Positions 24,219 through 38,198 of a stretch of 64,000 bases of DNA are shown here, piece by piece. Numbering within the stretch: the first letter of the stretch is position 1; each line of letters opens with the position of its first letter. The stretch is from Trichoplax sp. H2 (taxonomy: Eukaryota; Placozoa; Uniplacotomia; Trichoplacea): contig NOWV01000067.1 of NCBI GenBank assembly GCA_003344405.1, positions 124,001 to 188,000 on the forward strand, given 5' to 3'. Below the pieces are notes generated by a model. It was not told where the DNA came from. It made no database searches and saw only the letters and a list, made by a program, of their open reading frames with translations. Position numbers and translations under genes: made by a program.

Positions 24219-27200
24219 TTGGGTATGACTAAAGGAAGGAAAGAAAGAAATCAATTTAGTGGTGACCAAGTTATCAACGGAATAAAATTAAATGATTTAG
24301 ATGAAAGAGAGTGTCTATTTGATGAATTTATCAACATTAAGATTGTCCATTTATTAGCATAACATTAAGTATAAGAAATACGTAGATGATCAACTCATCC
24401 AGTACGTATGATTGTCGAATATTATCAGATACGTTATTAAGGAAGTCCATCTAAGTAAATCCATCATGTTACTACTAATTAATAGCAGTATCGTTTAGAG
24501 CATGCACTGTAGTTAAGGTTATATTAATGTAGCAATTCAATATGGATGCATTTATTGAATAACCGGCTGGTTCATTTTCAACCATTACCTGTGTATATCG
24601 GACGCGTTGTTAACACTTTCAGTCATGTCTATAGCAGCAGTAGGCATGAAGAAGTGTATCCTAGGTGGTAAGCCTTTCTCATCCAATCCTTAAGATATTA
24701 GTCGGTTCTCCTGTTACAAATAGGAAAGATACTGTTAACAATGTCAATAACGTTCTTTTCGATACTTTAACATGTGCAGTTGGTTGCTTGTGGATAATTG
24801 ACTGTTATAAAGGCCTGAGGCAACCAGCAGAAGAATGTAAGTGTCCTATGCTACATACCATAACTTGACCATTTCAATTTTGTTATGACGACGTGCATTA
24901 GAAAAAGAGAAGGATTTTACGTCAGCGCAATACTGTCAGTGGTTGTAGTTAGGATAATTTATCAACTATTTCTATCAATACTTTGGATCACTAATGGAGA
25001 AGGATTGATATCGGTGCAAGACCCCCCCTTATTTGTTGTATTTACTGGTTTATTTTAATTATTGCAAAAAGTAAATTACTGTATGAATAGGAAGTGCAAT
25101 TCCGTGCCAAGTTTTAAGCCATTCTCGACTTCTGTGTTTCGCTGTTACTTTAAAGTCATTATTGCAAGAGATGACAGACTACATACATGGCTTGTCCACA
25201 TTGACTGGTATTCTACAAAAAACGGTTTTGAAGAGAATTCAATTGTAATTTATCATTTCTGCTAGTGTAGACATTGAGTATTTGCATGTAGAGACTATCA
25301 TTGCCTTAAATTACCATCAAGATAAAACTTGTAACGGCATCCATCATTCTCTATACTCGTATGTCGATTGCCATCTAGCTACAGAATGAATCGATTGGAT
25401 TGGATTGATGTCAAGCAAGATTCTGTATCGAGACTGTTCTTTTCTGTACTACATGATGTAATTGATAGAATGAGAATGTCATTTTATCGGTAGTAGTACT
25501 GGACAAGTTGAAGCATCCCTGAATTCTATAATAAGTCGATATTGAATGGAGGTAATTGCATTACTATTGCAATAGTCTCCAACAGTCAGAGTACAGTGAT
25601 TATTTGTTGTTTGAATATTGTTCATGAGAGCATTTACAATAGTGACAATATTGTGCCAGTATACTGCTTGAGAGAAAGGGATAAAAATCAATGTTGGTTA
25701 GTATGATGTCGATTGAGAATTGTCCATGGACGAACAAGGTAGACGGTAGGTTAAGGTATTGTAGCCTGTATCGATCGTTGGTGTCGCCAGTGATGATGGT
25801 CATTTCCATATTTCTCTCTCTCTCTCTGCCTATCAATCTACTGTGGGTCTATTCTATCGTCGTAGAAAAGCAATTTAGTCCATTTTATCCTTGATCTATG
25901 GTAACGATATGTAGTCCGATGGATGATTCTATCGCGCTAGTTGTATCCATTTTTCTGACTTGATGCCTACCGGTCCATCATTCTACAGTGTCATGGTGTA
26001 CAATATGGACAGTCTATCAAGTCATGTAGAGTAAGGATTTGTATCTGAAGTAGACATGGTTGATAGGTATTTTTTTGGACGTCTACGCCATCTGTAGTCT
26101 AGAAGGAATGTTGTCCATGATGGCATGATGGACAAGTCTGTATTGATTCTTAGCCAACCGTACTCAAGCTACAATAAGTTGAACTGACGGATGGCTATTA
26201 GCATTTTTCTCATTTTAATCATGACAAGAAAATGGACATGTAGCAATGGATTTGCTTTGGAGCTTGACTAATGATAAAGAAATGAAGGTGGAAATGAGTT
26301 TGTTAATGCATTTGCAATACTGTACTGTCGGTCTATCGGGTTGACAAGGCTATATTGAAGAATGGTTGAACTTGCAACGTCTTTCTACTCTACTAGTATT
26401 GACTGAGAACAATATCGTGAGTCAGCATGGGAAAAAAGGGAAAGCGAATGTTTTCATTCTCTTTGCTCTTTCTACTCCACTTGATCATGGTTAAGAAAGG
26501 TTTTACAAAGATGGAGAATAAAACTCCTGCCATGGATTGGAGGAATGATGTTGTTGAAGACTGTGGTGAAGGCCACTGCAATGGATCTATCGTGACGTAA
26601 ATGACTATCGCTGGACTCCACTTACGTGGAACACTGAGCATGCAAGATTGAAAAGGGCAAAAGGAAGCAATATTGGCGACCATCATGAGCTTAATTGAAA
26701 CGTTATTAGTGAAGAATTTCTGCTTCTATTGGTCTACAACCAACATCAGCAGATTGAATTTGTTTGTGCAGGTAGAATCCTCTGCAGAGCTGGACAATCA
26801 AGCTGCAACCTGACCGCTGCCAACGCAATCCATCGATAACGATGGAGCGTAATCAAGTAGCGTAGAGGAAAAAAAATAGCAAAAAATGGCGCCATTCTGC
26901 CATCGAATTGTACAAAAAGCTTCAAGTTGTAGTAAACGATTGCTAGTCATCAACAACATTTGCCAATCAATTATCAACACAGGATAAGATTAAATTGCAA
27001 CTTGCCTTGGTAGTTTGCTAGTGATGATCAATTTCTTTTGCATTTATACTGTGTTAATTCAATCCCTTCCACACTGTCGTTGGACACTGTCAGTCAGTGG
27101 TGTTACACGGTACAGTACCGGTCCTGTCATGGTCTCTACCCGGGGTCGAATCCGCCCGCATTGGTTGTCCCAGGGGCTGGGAGTGCGGGATGTGATTGAC

Positions 27201-27429
27201 AAGCGTGGTTGGCGCCGATGACGACTGTATACTGGAAGCAGGACGCTTGTGCCATCTTTCATCCACTACACTGCCTGTTTTATCGGCCAATCCACACTCG
27301 TCCAGGGGCAATCCGTCGGATGCATGCCATGATGATGATGTGGGGTGGGCCAGCCACCCCTTCCGCCATTGACAGTACTTTCTACTGTCAATGGGGATTG
27401 ATGAAAGCTTAGGCTAGGCCAAGGCGTAC

Positions 27430-27625
27430 TGTACAGTACAGTGTACAGTGCACAGGCAAGAGTGTACACTGTACACTGTACAGTACTGTAGGCCACCCTA
27501 GCCTATTGACATCCTCTGCAGTGCCATAGCTACAGTCCACGCTGCATAGTACTGTACAGTACAGTATAGACAGTACTGTACTGTAGGCAATGTACTGTAC
27601 TCTACTCTACACTGCATAGTACTGC
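27430..27625. repeat. Palindromic GTACAGTAC/TACTGTA array
   Basis: Dense runs of GTACAGTAC and TACTGTA at about 27428-27490 and 27548-27600, directly before the minisatellite, whose units carry the same words. Confidence 0.8.
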
Positions 27626-28215
27626 AGTCGCTTGCACTGGGCACACTCACGCACCCCTTCCAGTACAGTAGAACACTACAGTACTGGTACTGTACTCCAC
27701 ACTGCATAGTACTGTAGTCGCTTGCACTGGGCACACTCACGCACCGCTTCTAGTACAGTAGATTATGACAGTACTGGTACTGTACGCCACACTGCATAGT
27801 ACTGTAATCGCTTGCACCGCGCACACTCATGCACCTGTTCCAGTACAGTAGAACACTACAGTACTGGTACTGTACGCCATACTGCATAGTACTGTACTGT
27901 ATGTACTGTAGTCGCTTGCACTGGGCACACTCACGCACCTCTTCCAGTACAGTACTGTACTGTAGAACACTACAGTACTGGTACTGTACTCCACACTGCA
28001 TAGTACTGTATCGCTTGCACCGCGCACACTCATGCACCTGTTCCAGTACAGTAGAACACTACAGTACTGGTACTGTACGCCATACTGCATAGTACTGTAC
28101 TGTATGTACTGTAGTCGCTTGCACTGGGCACACTCACGCACCCCTTCCAGTACAGTACACTACAGTACAACACTACAGTACTGGTACTGTACTCCACACT
28201 ACATAGTATTGTAGT
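27626..28215. repeat. Minisatellite, 90-104 bp unit, about 6.5 copies
   Basis: Each unit starts with TCGCTTGCACTGGGCACACT or its TCGCTTGCACCGCGCACACT variant, followed by CAGTACAGTAGAACACTACA and CTGGTACTGTAC and then ACTGCATAGTACTGTA. Unit starts are near 27628, 27718, 27808, 27912, 28011 and 28114, with a final partial copy ending near 28215. Length variation comes from extra TACTGTA words. Alternating unit types give a two-unit higher-order period of about 203 bases (27808 versus 28011). Located about 450 bases upstream of the NUP210 start codon. Confidence 0.92.
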
Positions 28216-28659
28216 CGTCGACACACTCGTTAAAAAAAAGCCCGGGTTTTTGAAGCCATTGCACCAGGCTAGACGTAATCCCAAGTGGGTGCTGCTGGTC
28301 ATGGGTACACTATGGTCGATTGCAGGTGTTTGAGTAGGTGTCTCGAGTTGTCAGCCCATCTTGTGTTCGACTGGCCCAAAAGCTCGTGCTCCTCATCGTA
28401 TCCATACTGTACCCAGTAGTACAGTAGAGACCAGAGAGAGTAGATTGAGCCACAGTACGGTAGTCAAGCCGACGGCCAAGCTGAAAGGTATCATCGCGAT
28501 TTATTCATAGTGGAGGCGCAGCAAGGAGTTGAGCGCTACTTGCAGCTTGGATATTCCGTCGTTGAATTGCAATCGGTCAAGTATTCTGTGGTAGAAATCA
28601 ATTTTAATTGCTGTTGGTGATTGTACAACTATTCTCCTTGAGGCTGCACGTAGCTGAAG

Positions 28660-31600
28660 ATGAAAGCTCGCTATTTTAGTAGCTTCTGTCTACTATTTGC
28701 ATTGGTGCTATGTAAAGATTATCCTCATTTAAACGTACCTCAAGTCCTCTTGCCCTATACACCAAGTGGAAGTAGCTCGGCTTCATTTGTTATTCAAGGA
28801 TTGCAAAATGGCTGCTACTTTTGGTAATTTCATATTTTGATAGCCTACAATGACAACGTGTTGACGGTACTACAAGCAAATAAAACGACATCACCATTGC
28901 AGGATGAATTCGACAATCTTCTAGTCTGCTTCGTAACATCGTCAGCTTGGACATACCACATTGCAGTAGTCAATCCAAGTATAGTAGGACATCGTCCAAC
29001 ATCGGTGCACTACAATGGATAGTAACGACAGTAGCATGCAATTGCGATTAGTCAGTCCATTAGATAGTGGATACGATCCTACTCCATCATGGATGCCCAA
29101 TAGCTTAGCATAGCCTCGTCACCATATCGCCAATCTGCGATGTAGAGTAGAGCTTGGATGGATCAAGCTACATGCAAAGTCGGTCATGTCGAGCTGTGGC
29201 TTGCTTTCATCAAGTCACATCCTACATGAACTGACATCGTAGTGTACTGTAGGATAATGTCAATGCCATTCTTGTCATATGTATATTGTTGCCTTAATTA
29301 AAACCATACTGGATGATCAATCTCGACCTACTTTATTACCTATTAGGACTTCTTCCAATCCGGAGGTCATACCGGTAATGCCGATCTTTTCTGGTCCATG
29401 TAAGTCTTGTCGTCATCACTACTTGAAATCCTTGCAAGTCTACTTCAGTGTGTAGTAGATTGACGAGGGGACAACAATTCACCTATTGATAGTCAGGATA
29501 TTGCAATAAGAAGGACCGTTGTATGCTAAACTGTTACTAAATTGGAGCCGTATGAAAACGATCATACAGTACTATGCAATACAACTTTTTTGCATCAATG
29601 GTATTATTACACGATACAAGCTGCAATCTTGTACAACACATCTCTACAGCAGCAGCTGCAGTAGCAGACATTCCTACATTGATCGTGGATGCACTAATAC
29701 CTTGACTAATTTATCAATCAATTCTCTAATTTTAAAATTCTTTTCCTCATGTTTAGCATCGCAAGCTCGTGGCTGCTCCAACAGTGCCATAGTCACTACA
29801 ACTTCAGTTGGACCAACCCGTCAATCAGCTTTAATACTTGCTGAAGATAGTTAGTAGTCTCTATACTCTACTATAATTTGCATTGATACGCGTACACTCT
29901 TCTACTATAATACAACTAATTTTTCACTCAAACAACTTGTGTTATGCCTTCTTCTAGTCTCGGGTGAAATTTTGCAATCGAATGTCGCCGTCGATAAAAT
30001 TGTACGTATCGAAATTATGTCTACATCTCGCTTGTTGCTGTTAGGTCAAGCACCAGCTATTTACTACGTCAAGGCGTATGACAAAATAGGTACAGTAATC
30101 AGGATGATTTATGAATAATATTGTAATACTGCTGTATGTTAGGGTAAAGCTTGCATAATTGTAATGAAACTTTTCTTATCCCTTCGCCAATGCTCAAGTA
30201 TCATTTCTCTACTGCAATAGGTGCACTAGACTTTAGTACGCGTGTACAGTAAAAGTATTACGTATAAATATCCAATTAAGAGTAGAGAGAGAGAGTAATT
30301 CATTGCACCTTTCATATTACCGTATGCATTCTTAAAATCGGATTTAAAATCTTGTAGTAATGCTGTCAGCACTACTGATACTCAATCTCAATGACTTAAG
30401 CCACACCTATATCAAGATGAATTAAAATGCCTTTTTGCTTAATAACAATTTGCAGGCAATGTATTCTCAAATGTGAGCGGTTTCGCTGTTGATTGGTTTC
30501 TATCAAATGCCCCTAATAGTAATATCGATGCCAATAATGTGCTTAGGTAAAGTAATGGATTATTCAATTTCTACAGCGTGGCGACAGCTACCCAATAACT
30601 ACCAAATGGTGCATGCTTTCATTATACTTTTTCATTGTCATAGGATTATGCCGGGACGTGAACAAGCTCGAAATTGTGATTGCAACGGAGTTTGCACCCA
30701 AATCTCTGTAAGTAAAAGGGGTACAGTTCATTTATTATTTTTTATCCATATTGTAATCATTACATTTGATTTGTAAATCATGACCTCAAAAAGTAGCCCC
30801 AATTTTTCTCCTAGTAATGTAAATTACTAATAAAAAAATTCCACATCTTGTTATAATAAAATACGTCCACTAATGACTACCAAAGCCAAATACAGTTGCC
30901 AATAGTGTTTTGGCCGAAGGAATTAATACCGGCTCGGCGATGCTTTGTGCCAGATTGGCGGACCTGACGTTCAAGGTATATTTCATCAAATCAATCATTT
31001 TTATTACTATCTATATGCACTATCATTACTTCACCGCTAAAGTAGTAGTTGGCGCCAATGCTTTTGACAGAACCAGCTTTACTTTTCGTCAGGAGTCAAC
31101 CTAATTGATCCTTTTTTGTTTAACCTTTTTACTAGAATATCCTTCCCAGTAGATTAAGGATACAGGTGATAGATAATGTCATGCTGGTTCCATCAGATGA
31201 TATTTACATTTTGGTAGGGGCACGGGTTCGCTTTCAAGTTTTCAGGCTAATTCAAGAGCAGCAACGTGGTAAACTAGATTTAAACTGCTAATCTCACGCC
31301 ATAGTCATAGCGAAAGTGGATAACTCAAAGTATCATTGTATTTATTCTACGTGTTTTGTTACACAGAGGTAAAATTTCCATCTGAACTGTATGCCTTCGA
31401 TGTGAGTAACAAATCTATAATTGACATGAAAGAGATTGAGTCAGTGATTACGGCCAAAAATATCGGCGATAGTGTTGTTTCCCTCGTCGACAAAAGTAAG
31501 AAAGATAACGTTCTACAATTAGCGATGATCCTTTAAAAGACATTCGACTATTACTGATCCTTTTCCTTGGTATTATAGATATTCAACAAAGTCAAATTGA

Positions 31601-34600
31601 CTACCGGCCAAATTGTGAAGTGCATGTCGTAGAACCGGCATATCTAGGCTTTACAGTCTTACCTGATAGAGTATGGGTTCTCGAAAGTGGCAGACAGTAC
31701 ACCGTTATCATTGACTTATACGATCGAGATTCAAATAGAATACAGATATCGGAGGTTATAAAGATAACATAAATACAACAAGCATTTCTATTGAATACGG
31801 AATGCTAATTTTCTCTCAATATCTTATACCCAGGGTACCGTTATAAAGTCTGCATTTCCAAAGGACTACTTCTTAGTGCATTATTCTACTTCAAATGGGT
31901 CTTATCATCAAATACAAGCTATCAAAGCTGGAAATGTTACCATTACTGCTAGCTTATCACAAATTTGGGTATTGTGATATTATATTGTATTAACTATCAT
32001 GCTGTCTACATACGACATACTATATTATCGTATAAAGTAAGTTTAAATAATATTGCTTATGAAATGTTTCTTACAGCTAGCAGCAGACAAGAAACACTTG
32101 AATCTCAAGCAGGCAGTCATTGGTGACCAAGATGTAAACATATTCAAACCGATTTCTTTACAACCTCCGATTCTGGTATTTCCATGGACTACAGTTGGCC
32201 AACTAGATTGTAGCTATAAATTGAGAGTAAGCATGGCAACATTTCTATTGACTGTAAAAAAGCTGACATTGAGCTGCTTCTTCATTTTTTTTTCACATGG
32301 ATATTACTTTGCCATATTCTATAGATTAACGGTGGTAGCGGATCTTATTATTGGTCTACATCACAAGCTAACGTGGCAACTGTCAATACTAAGGGCCTTG
32401 TAAAAGCCCGAAATTTTGGTCAAACTACTATTAAAGCTATCGATATTAGAAATTCCAATCATTTCAGTACTGCTGAAGTAGGTCAACAAGATTCTTACCA
32501 TGTATTATTATTGCACATCACTTAAACTCATCCATGATTGATTATCCACTAGGTGTATGTATCTTATCCTTACGGAATGAAATTTGTGTCACCGCCTGTG
32601 GAGACTGCAGCAGGGGAATCTTTAACTTTAGATTTAAGAATGTGGACAACGGTAGACGATGGTCGAACTTTGAACTTTTTATTGTGTGATAACTTTCCAA
32701 TCGACATTATGTCATCCGATTTAAACATTTTCACCGTTGATGAGACTCGCAAACCTGGTACATCCAAATATCTTTGTTAATCGTAATTAGATAAATAAGC
32801 AGACGGTTTAACATGATTTTTTCTTTGCTAAATATCAAATAGGTAACTTTAACGATAGTTGTTTGGCGATCGTTATCCACTGTATCAATCCAGGGTCTGC
32901 TAGGCTACACGCATCCTATACCGATGCAGGATCAGTTAGTCTGACCGCTGAAGAGATAGTAACTTGTTTTGACCCTCTTCAGGTAGATAAATAATGTACT
33001 TAGATATAGAAATGTTTATAGTTAGGACCAAATTAATAGAAAGCTTACCTCATTTCAAACGTTAGGTTGTTGATCCTTCGGGTATTGCTATTGTATCACT
33101 GTACTCTTCTGTTACGATAACTTCGATTGGAGGTCCCAAGCCAAGATCATTCGACAGAAGTTCGTATTTCGAATCCGTAATCCCTGCCGAACCTGATCAA
33201 GTATCTTTAGAATTATTATCCCCCAGCGATATGCCCACACGACTATCTCTAGCTACAGACAATATCCATGTTCATCGCGTTACTTGTACACAGTTAGGGG
33301 AACAAATTCTTACTATTTCTGTTGGTAACAGGAAGTCTCTTGGATTTCCTTTTTCTGTCAGTAGTTCCGTAACGTTTAGGTAACGTAAATCAATCACTGC
33401 TGAAAATCTTTTTAAAAAATAAAAATATAATTATATATTACGATCAACAGCATACTTCCTGCGTCTATCTAGCGACAATTGGATATTTTACATGTGGTTG
33501 CCTATATTAAAATTAAAATTAGCTGTCATTATTAATTTCTGTATAGATTCGTGTGTACTATACCAGATGCGCTTAAAATGGAACCGGTACTCACACTTTT
33601 ACCAGATTTTGATGTTATTCCTTGCTATCAATGGCTAGAAGAGAAAGTCCTAAAACATCCAGTTCGAAATGATCAATCATTTCCTATTCGTCTATCTATG
33701 ATTGATGCAAATGGACGCTATTTCAATAACTTTTCATCTATACAATTAACGTGGCATTCTAAAAATCAAGAGCTAGCAAGTATGGCAGATGTATCAGATT
33801 ACGAGTGGATTAATAATCATACATCAGGTAAAACTTTATTTTACGAATTTGGCGATAACATTGTCAGCGGCTATGCGAAAAGAATTAAATTCATAATTTG
33901 ATACTTATTTTAATCTCGGATTTAGAATTGAGGTTAGTACGTACAGCTGCAACTGAAGGTTCTGTCATCATTCAGAGCTCGATTAATGGATATAAAGTCA
34001 ACATACAACCTAAACAAAAATCATTGCCGCCATTAAGTGTGTCGCTGATTTTGCAATTAATTTCTCCTCCACGTATATCACCTGCTGCGTTGAATATTTT
34101 TAATCACCATAATATTACAGTAAGTTAATCAAATTTTTCAATCTTTCTTTATGAAGTATTTGATATTAACTCCTTGTATGCTTATAGGAACAACTTTCTA
34201 TTATTCATGGATCTGGTCACTTTCGAATTGAAGGAAGCCACGCGAATATTAACGTAACTCGAATATCATCTTCTAAACTGAGAATTATTCCTCTCCGCGA
34301 GGGTACCACATCTTTATTTGTAAGAGATTTGTGCCTCGACACAGATACTACTCCTGCGAAGGCTACGATGAGAGTATTAAGGCTTTCGAGTATAGAAGTT
34401 CATGTGATAGATCTCATTGAGATGGGAAGTGAAACCACTGCATATGCTAAATTGATTGACAGTTCTGGCTTTCCATTGCCTTCTCGCTATCTAAATTTAG
34501 TTAAATTGTCAGCTCGTAGTTCTTCGAAAAATTTGGAGATCACGTAAGTGAAATCGCGATATTTGGTATTAAAAATTTTGTTTGTTACATTGAAGATATT

Positions 34601-37600
34601 TCGTCATCTTTTCTACCCAATTAGGCTTGTAGAAGTTACAAAGTCAGACTCTGGTGATACTGCAGTTTATAAACTTCGAGGATTATCTGTAGGCTACGCA
34701 ACTGTAGTTTGGTCAGGAGAATCTAGCGCTATAGGACCTCCTTTAAGCGTTTCTCGAGAAATTTACGTTTTCCCGCCGATGTCTGTCTTCCCAACTAGCT
34801 TAGTTCTTGTCCCATCGGCAGAAATTCAGGTGAATTCCCAATGCATGTATTATTAACAAGATATTTGAAAGCATTGGCTTTAATATATTTATTTACACTA
34901 TCATTGTTATCGGTATTTAATGTGTTTAAAAATTTACATATTGGCAGATAAGTTGTTATGGTGGACCACCAACACAGGCTCAAGTTTTGTTTCATTCATT
35001 AACTAATGACATCGCTGTAGTAGATAGTAAAGGCCTCGTACAAGCGAAAAATATTGGCAGAACTTTGATTGAGGTTGTAATGCAGGCCGTCGATGCCTCA
35101 ACTGGAAAAGTTAGAACCTACTCTAAGACCTCAGTGCCTGTTACCGTCACTAGATTGACGGGTGTTAAGATCTTTGCGTCAACAAATCGTTTAGTAACGG
35201 GATCTACGGTATACATGTTTTATTAGAAATGATATTTATATAAACCTATAATATAGATTGCAATATTGAAACATGTTACATAAATTTCTACAATAATATA
35301 TATATAATTGTACAACATCTTTTAAAATTGCTATACTTGACCCTGCTTAGATGTCAGTTTACGCAGTTGGATTAACCGATGAAACTCCGATTAGCTTCGG
35401 AAGCGCAATGCCACGAATTAAATTTAATTGGATATCGTCCAACGATGAAGTCATTACAATATCATCTATTTATTCTAATGTACGCATTGTATTATTATCT
35501 CTGATACGAGCCAGATATTCTCAATCATTATTTAATGCCTTGGTCATGTTTTTTGATGATAGAGTGGAATTAACTACGAAGACGAAAGCGATTTTGCGGT
35601 TCGTGTAACAAGTAAAAGTGCTGGAGAATCCCATGTTACGCTGACGGTAGATCAAACAGAAACTAGTATCAGTAGATACTTTGAAATTGGAGCAGTCTTA
35701 TCTGCTGAGCAAAAGTTTGAGGTTTGTGAAAGTGTATTATCAATTATGAAATAAAAAATATTCTTACTGTTTCCATCAAAGATAGTGAGTTCCGCATTGC
35801 TGTAGTACTGATATCACTTTGAATATTATTAAGTGAGTTATCTACATCTTAGTCATACCATATGTTCATTTTCATTGACAGGTTTCCAAAGCTCTACAAG
35901 TAATTTATCCAGTATCATGTCAATTGAGATTACCGTATCGTTCGGAAACTCAACTAAAAACAAATTTGGATGGACTTGCTAAATTAACGTTCAGTATTAG
36001 CGGTAAAACATCGGTTGCAACAATTGATGACCAGAGACGTATAACTACTGGTAGTGATGCTGGTAGAGTCACAATTTTTGCATCATCTGTGGATAAATTG
36101 GGTTTGAATCAGACTGTTGCAATAAATTTGGAGGTACTGTTCTGTTATTGAATTATTCGATAAAATCTCTATTAGTAAATCTCTCTTATCTATTTCATAT
36201 TTACCATAGGTAAAACCAGTTGTAGCGATATCCATTGAAAGTTTATCTACTTTAAGAGTTACGACTACGAACCAAACGCACAAATTTCCTATTGGTGCAA
36301 CCATCAAGTTCAGAGTTAATTTATTAGATAGTTCAGGACAACGTCTAGACGATGTTGCCTATAAATTAGAATATCAATTAAATCGGTTTGATATTGTCCA
36401 TATATCGCGAGAAACTAACAGTAACGTTTATACCATTAAAACGATTAGCCCTGGTCAGGTTATTTGGCATGTAAGTTACCATTGTTGAAACGTTTATACC
36501 AAACTTACTTTCTTGTGGATTTCTGTGTTGTTACATAATTGTCAAAGTACATTCCATCTGATGAAACATTAAAAATGTGAACGTTTTGTTACAGGTATGG
36601 GATCAATCATCAACGTCTATCAGTGATCATATTCGAATCACTGTTGACCATGCGGTTGTACCTCGATCACTGTCAATATTATCTGGCTTTTCCACATATA
36701 TTAAAACTGCTTTAACGAAACATCCTACTGGGGTTTGGTCCTCCGATGAAAGCAATATTGTAGAAGTTGATAGTAATAGCGGTATGATAACAGCTCTGAA
36801 AGCTGGCTCAGCAGTTATTTATTACAATGTGAAAGGATTACTATCCCTAAGTTGTGATGTAAGTTAGATTTTTGCCTAAGCAATTACAGTAATAATGTGT
36901 TGTTGATATTTACATGATTCACTTTTTGCTTAGGTCGTTGTGAATCGTATTGCTAAAGTTTCTTTGCATAGCGGTTCTCAGAAATTTGTCACAAACGTCT
37001 ATGATGGCATGCAATTTACAAAACAACCCGTTCATTATGTTTCTAAAGTGACGTTTGCCTCATCTGGTAATGAACTCAACGCATTTTCAGGCCATCTTGT
37101 AGAATCCAGGGCCTCAAAGTTGTTCAGTTGTAACTTACGTTTAAAGGATGGTTACCGAGACTTTGACGCTGATGATATCTTCGACGTAGAATCGATTGTC
37201 AATACATCACGAAGTTTAACATATTGTCAGATTAATCCTCGTCGAACAGGTCAATTTTTTGCCTTAATTTTAAATTAAAATTAAGGATTCGAATAACGTT
37301 GTATTACTTTTACGTTACAGATCGTTCTCTAGCGTCTTCAGTCAGTACAATCGACAATGTAATCTTAGAATTGACAGCCTCTACTACAAATTTGGATCGC
37401 AACCCAACAATAGAATCAGAAGTGGAAACAGTTCGTTTCATACCTGCCTTTGTTATCAGCAAATTAAGCATTATTTTAACAGATAGCCATAAATCTGATA
37501 GTCTTACGGTATTTGGTATACCTCTTCAACTGAAGAATTTAGAGGTATTTATCTTGAATTTAAATAACACCAAAAAGGCCTTTTTGACGTAATATATAAG

Positions 37601-38198
37601 ATAATCAATTACCTAATCTATAATTCTGTTGCCATAGTTTACTGCGGATCCGTTTTTATCTGTTCGAGGGACGGCTTCAAGTGAAAATGAATGTATATAC
37701 GAAATATCATTGCTTAAGAATATTGATACTTCTGTGGATAATCAAATGCAGGTGAAATTTACCAGTAAAATTACTCGACAACAGATCACAGTATCTGTCG
37801 TTTATAAGTCACCTGAGAAGGCCTTGGTATCGTCGCCGATGAAATTGGATGAAAGCGCTTGTAGTGAATTTTGTCGTAAACAAAGTATGGTCCAAGAAAG
37901 TTTAAAAGCTGACAAATATCTTTGGTATACAGATACATTACTTATTTGGACTCGACCGTTCTATTCTTTACTCAGCCTATGGACCTTTATACTGGCGCTA
38001 GTCGTTGTATTTTATATTATGTGTATCGGATGGTCTAATAGGCGTTATCAATCATCTGTGTCTCGTTTAAATCCAAGAATGGACAGTAGCAATTCTCCGC
38101 AATCTCTTCATCACAGCGGAATTGCATCTCCCTTTAGATATACAGTTGGCGGTAGCTCACCTAGACTGAGATACGTTGCTAATTCACCGAATGAATAA
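28660..38198 (+). CDS. NUP210: Nuclear pore membrane glycoprotein gp210 (NUP210), 29 exons
   Basis: Single-pass pore-membrane nucleoporin whose large lumenal part is a chain of Ig-like folds. The N-terminus is a signal peptide (FSSFCLLFALVLC, residues 6-18) followed by LNVPQVLLPYTPSGSSSASF, typical of mature gp210. Conserved blocks include VEPAYLGFTVLPDRVWVLES, FPWTTVGQLDCSYKLRINGG, KGLVQAKNIGRTLIEVVMQA and TGVWSSDESNIVEVDSNSG. A transmembrane helix near residues 1809-1833 (SLWTFILALVVVFYIMCIGW) is followed by a Ser/Arg/Pro-rich tail of about 52 residues. Exons: 28660-28823, 29347-29399, 29757-29849, 29958-30089, 30456-30546, 30644-30707, 30906-30975, 31136-31268, 31367-31495, 31579-31754, 31834-31968, 32077-32226, 32325-32477, 32553-32757, 32843-32982, 33066-33379, 33547-33827, 33926-34119, 34188-34543, 34625-34829, 34948-35208, 35351-35479, 35563-35721, 35882-36133, 36210-36470, 36595-36858, 36934-37249, 37321-37544, 37638-38198. 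Total about 1,887 residues, like human. One surplus base near exons 5-6 breaks the frame. Confidence 0.95.

Larger units (their letters stand above)
24219..28659. other. Divergent intergenic region between BICRA and NUP210
   Basis: About 4.4 kb with no recognised gene. From about 27,080 to 28,400 it is visibly richer in G and C than its surroundings and holds a minisatellite and palindromic GTAC arrays. The remaining left part (24.2-27.0 kb) is ordinary AT-rich sequence; several open frames of 60-100 codons there have no recognisable domains. Confidence 0.5.

Noticed and set aside
27120-27180. tRNA-like B box (GGGTCGAATCC)
   Set aside because: It is one base short of the consensus and no matching A box, acceptor stem or anticodon stem could be formed around it.
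27626-28215. CRISPR-like array
   Set aside because: The repeats are contiguous 90-104 base units without unique spacers, in a eukaryotic context; this is a minisatellite.
28824-29033. Open stretch directly after NUP210 exon 1 (YNDNVLTVLQANKTTSPLQD)
   Set aside because: It is out of phase with exon 1, and the true next exon (29347-29399, TSSNPEVIPVMPIFSG) matches gp210 in phase.
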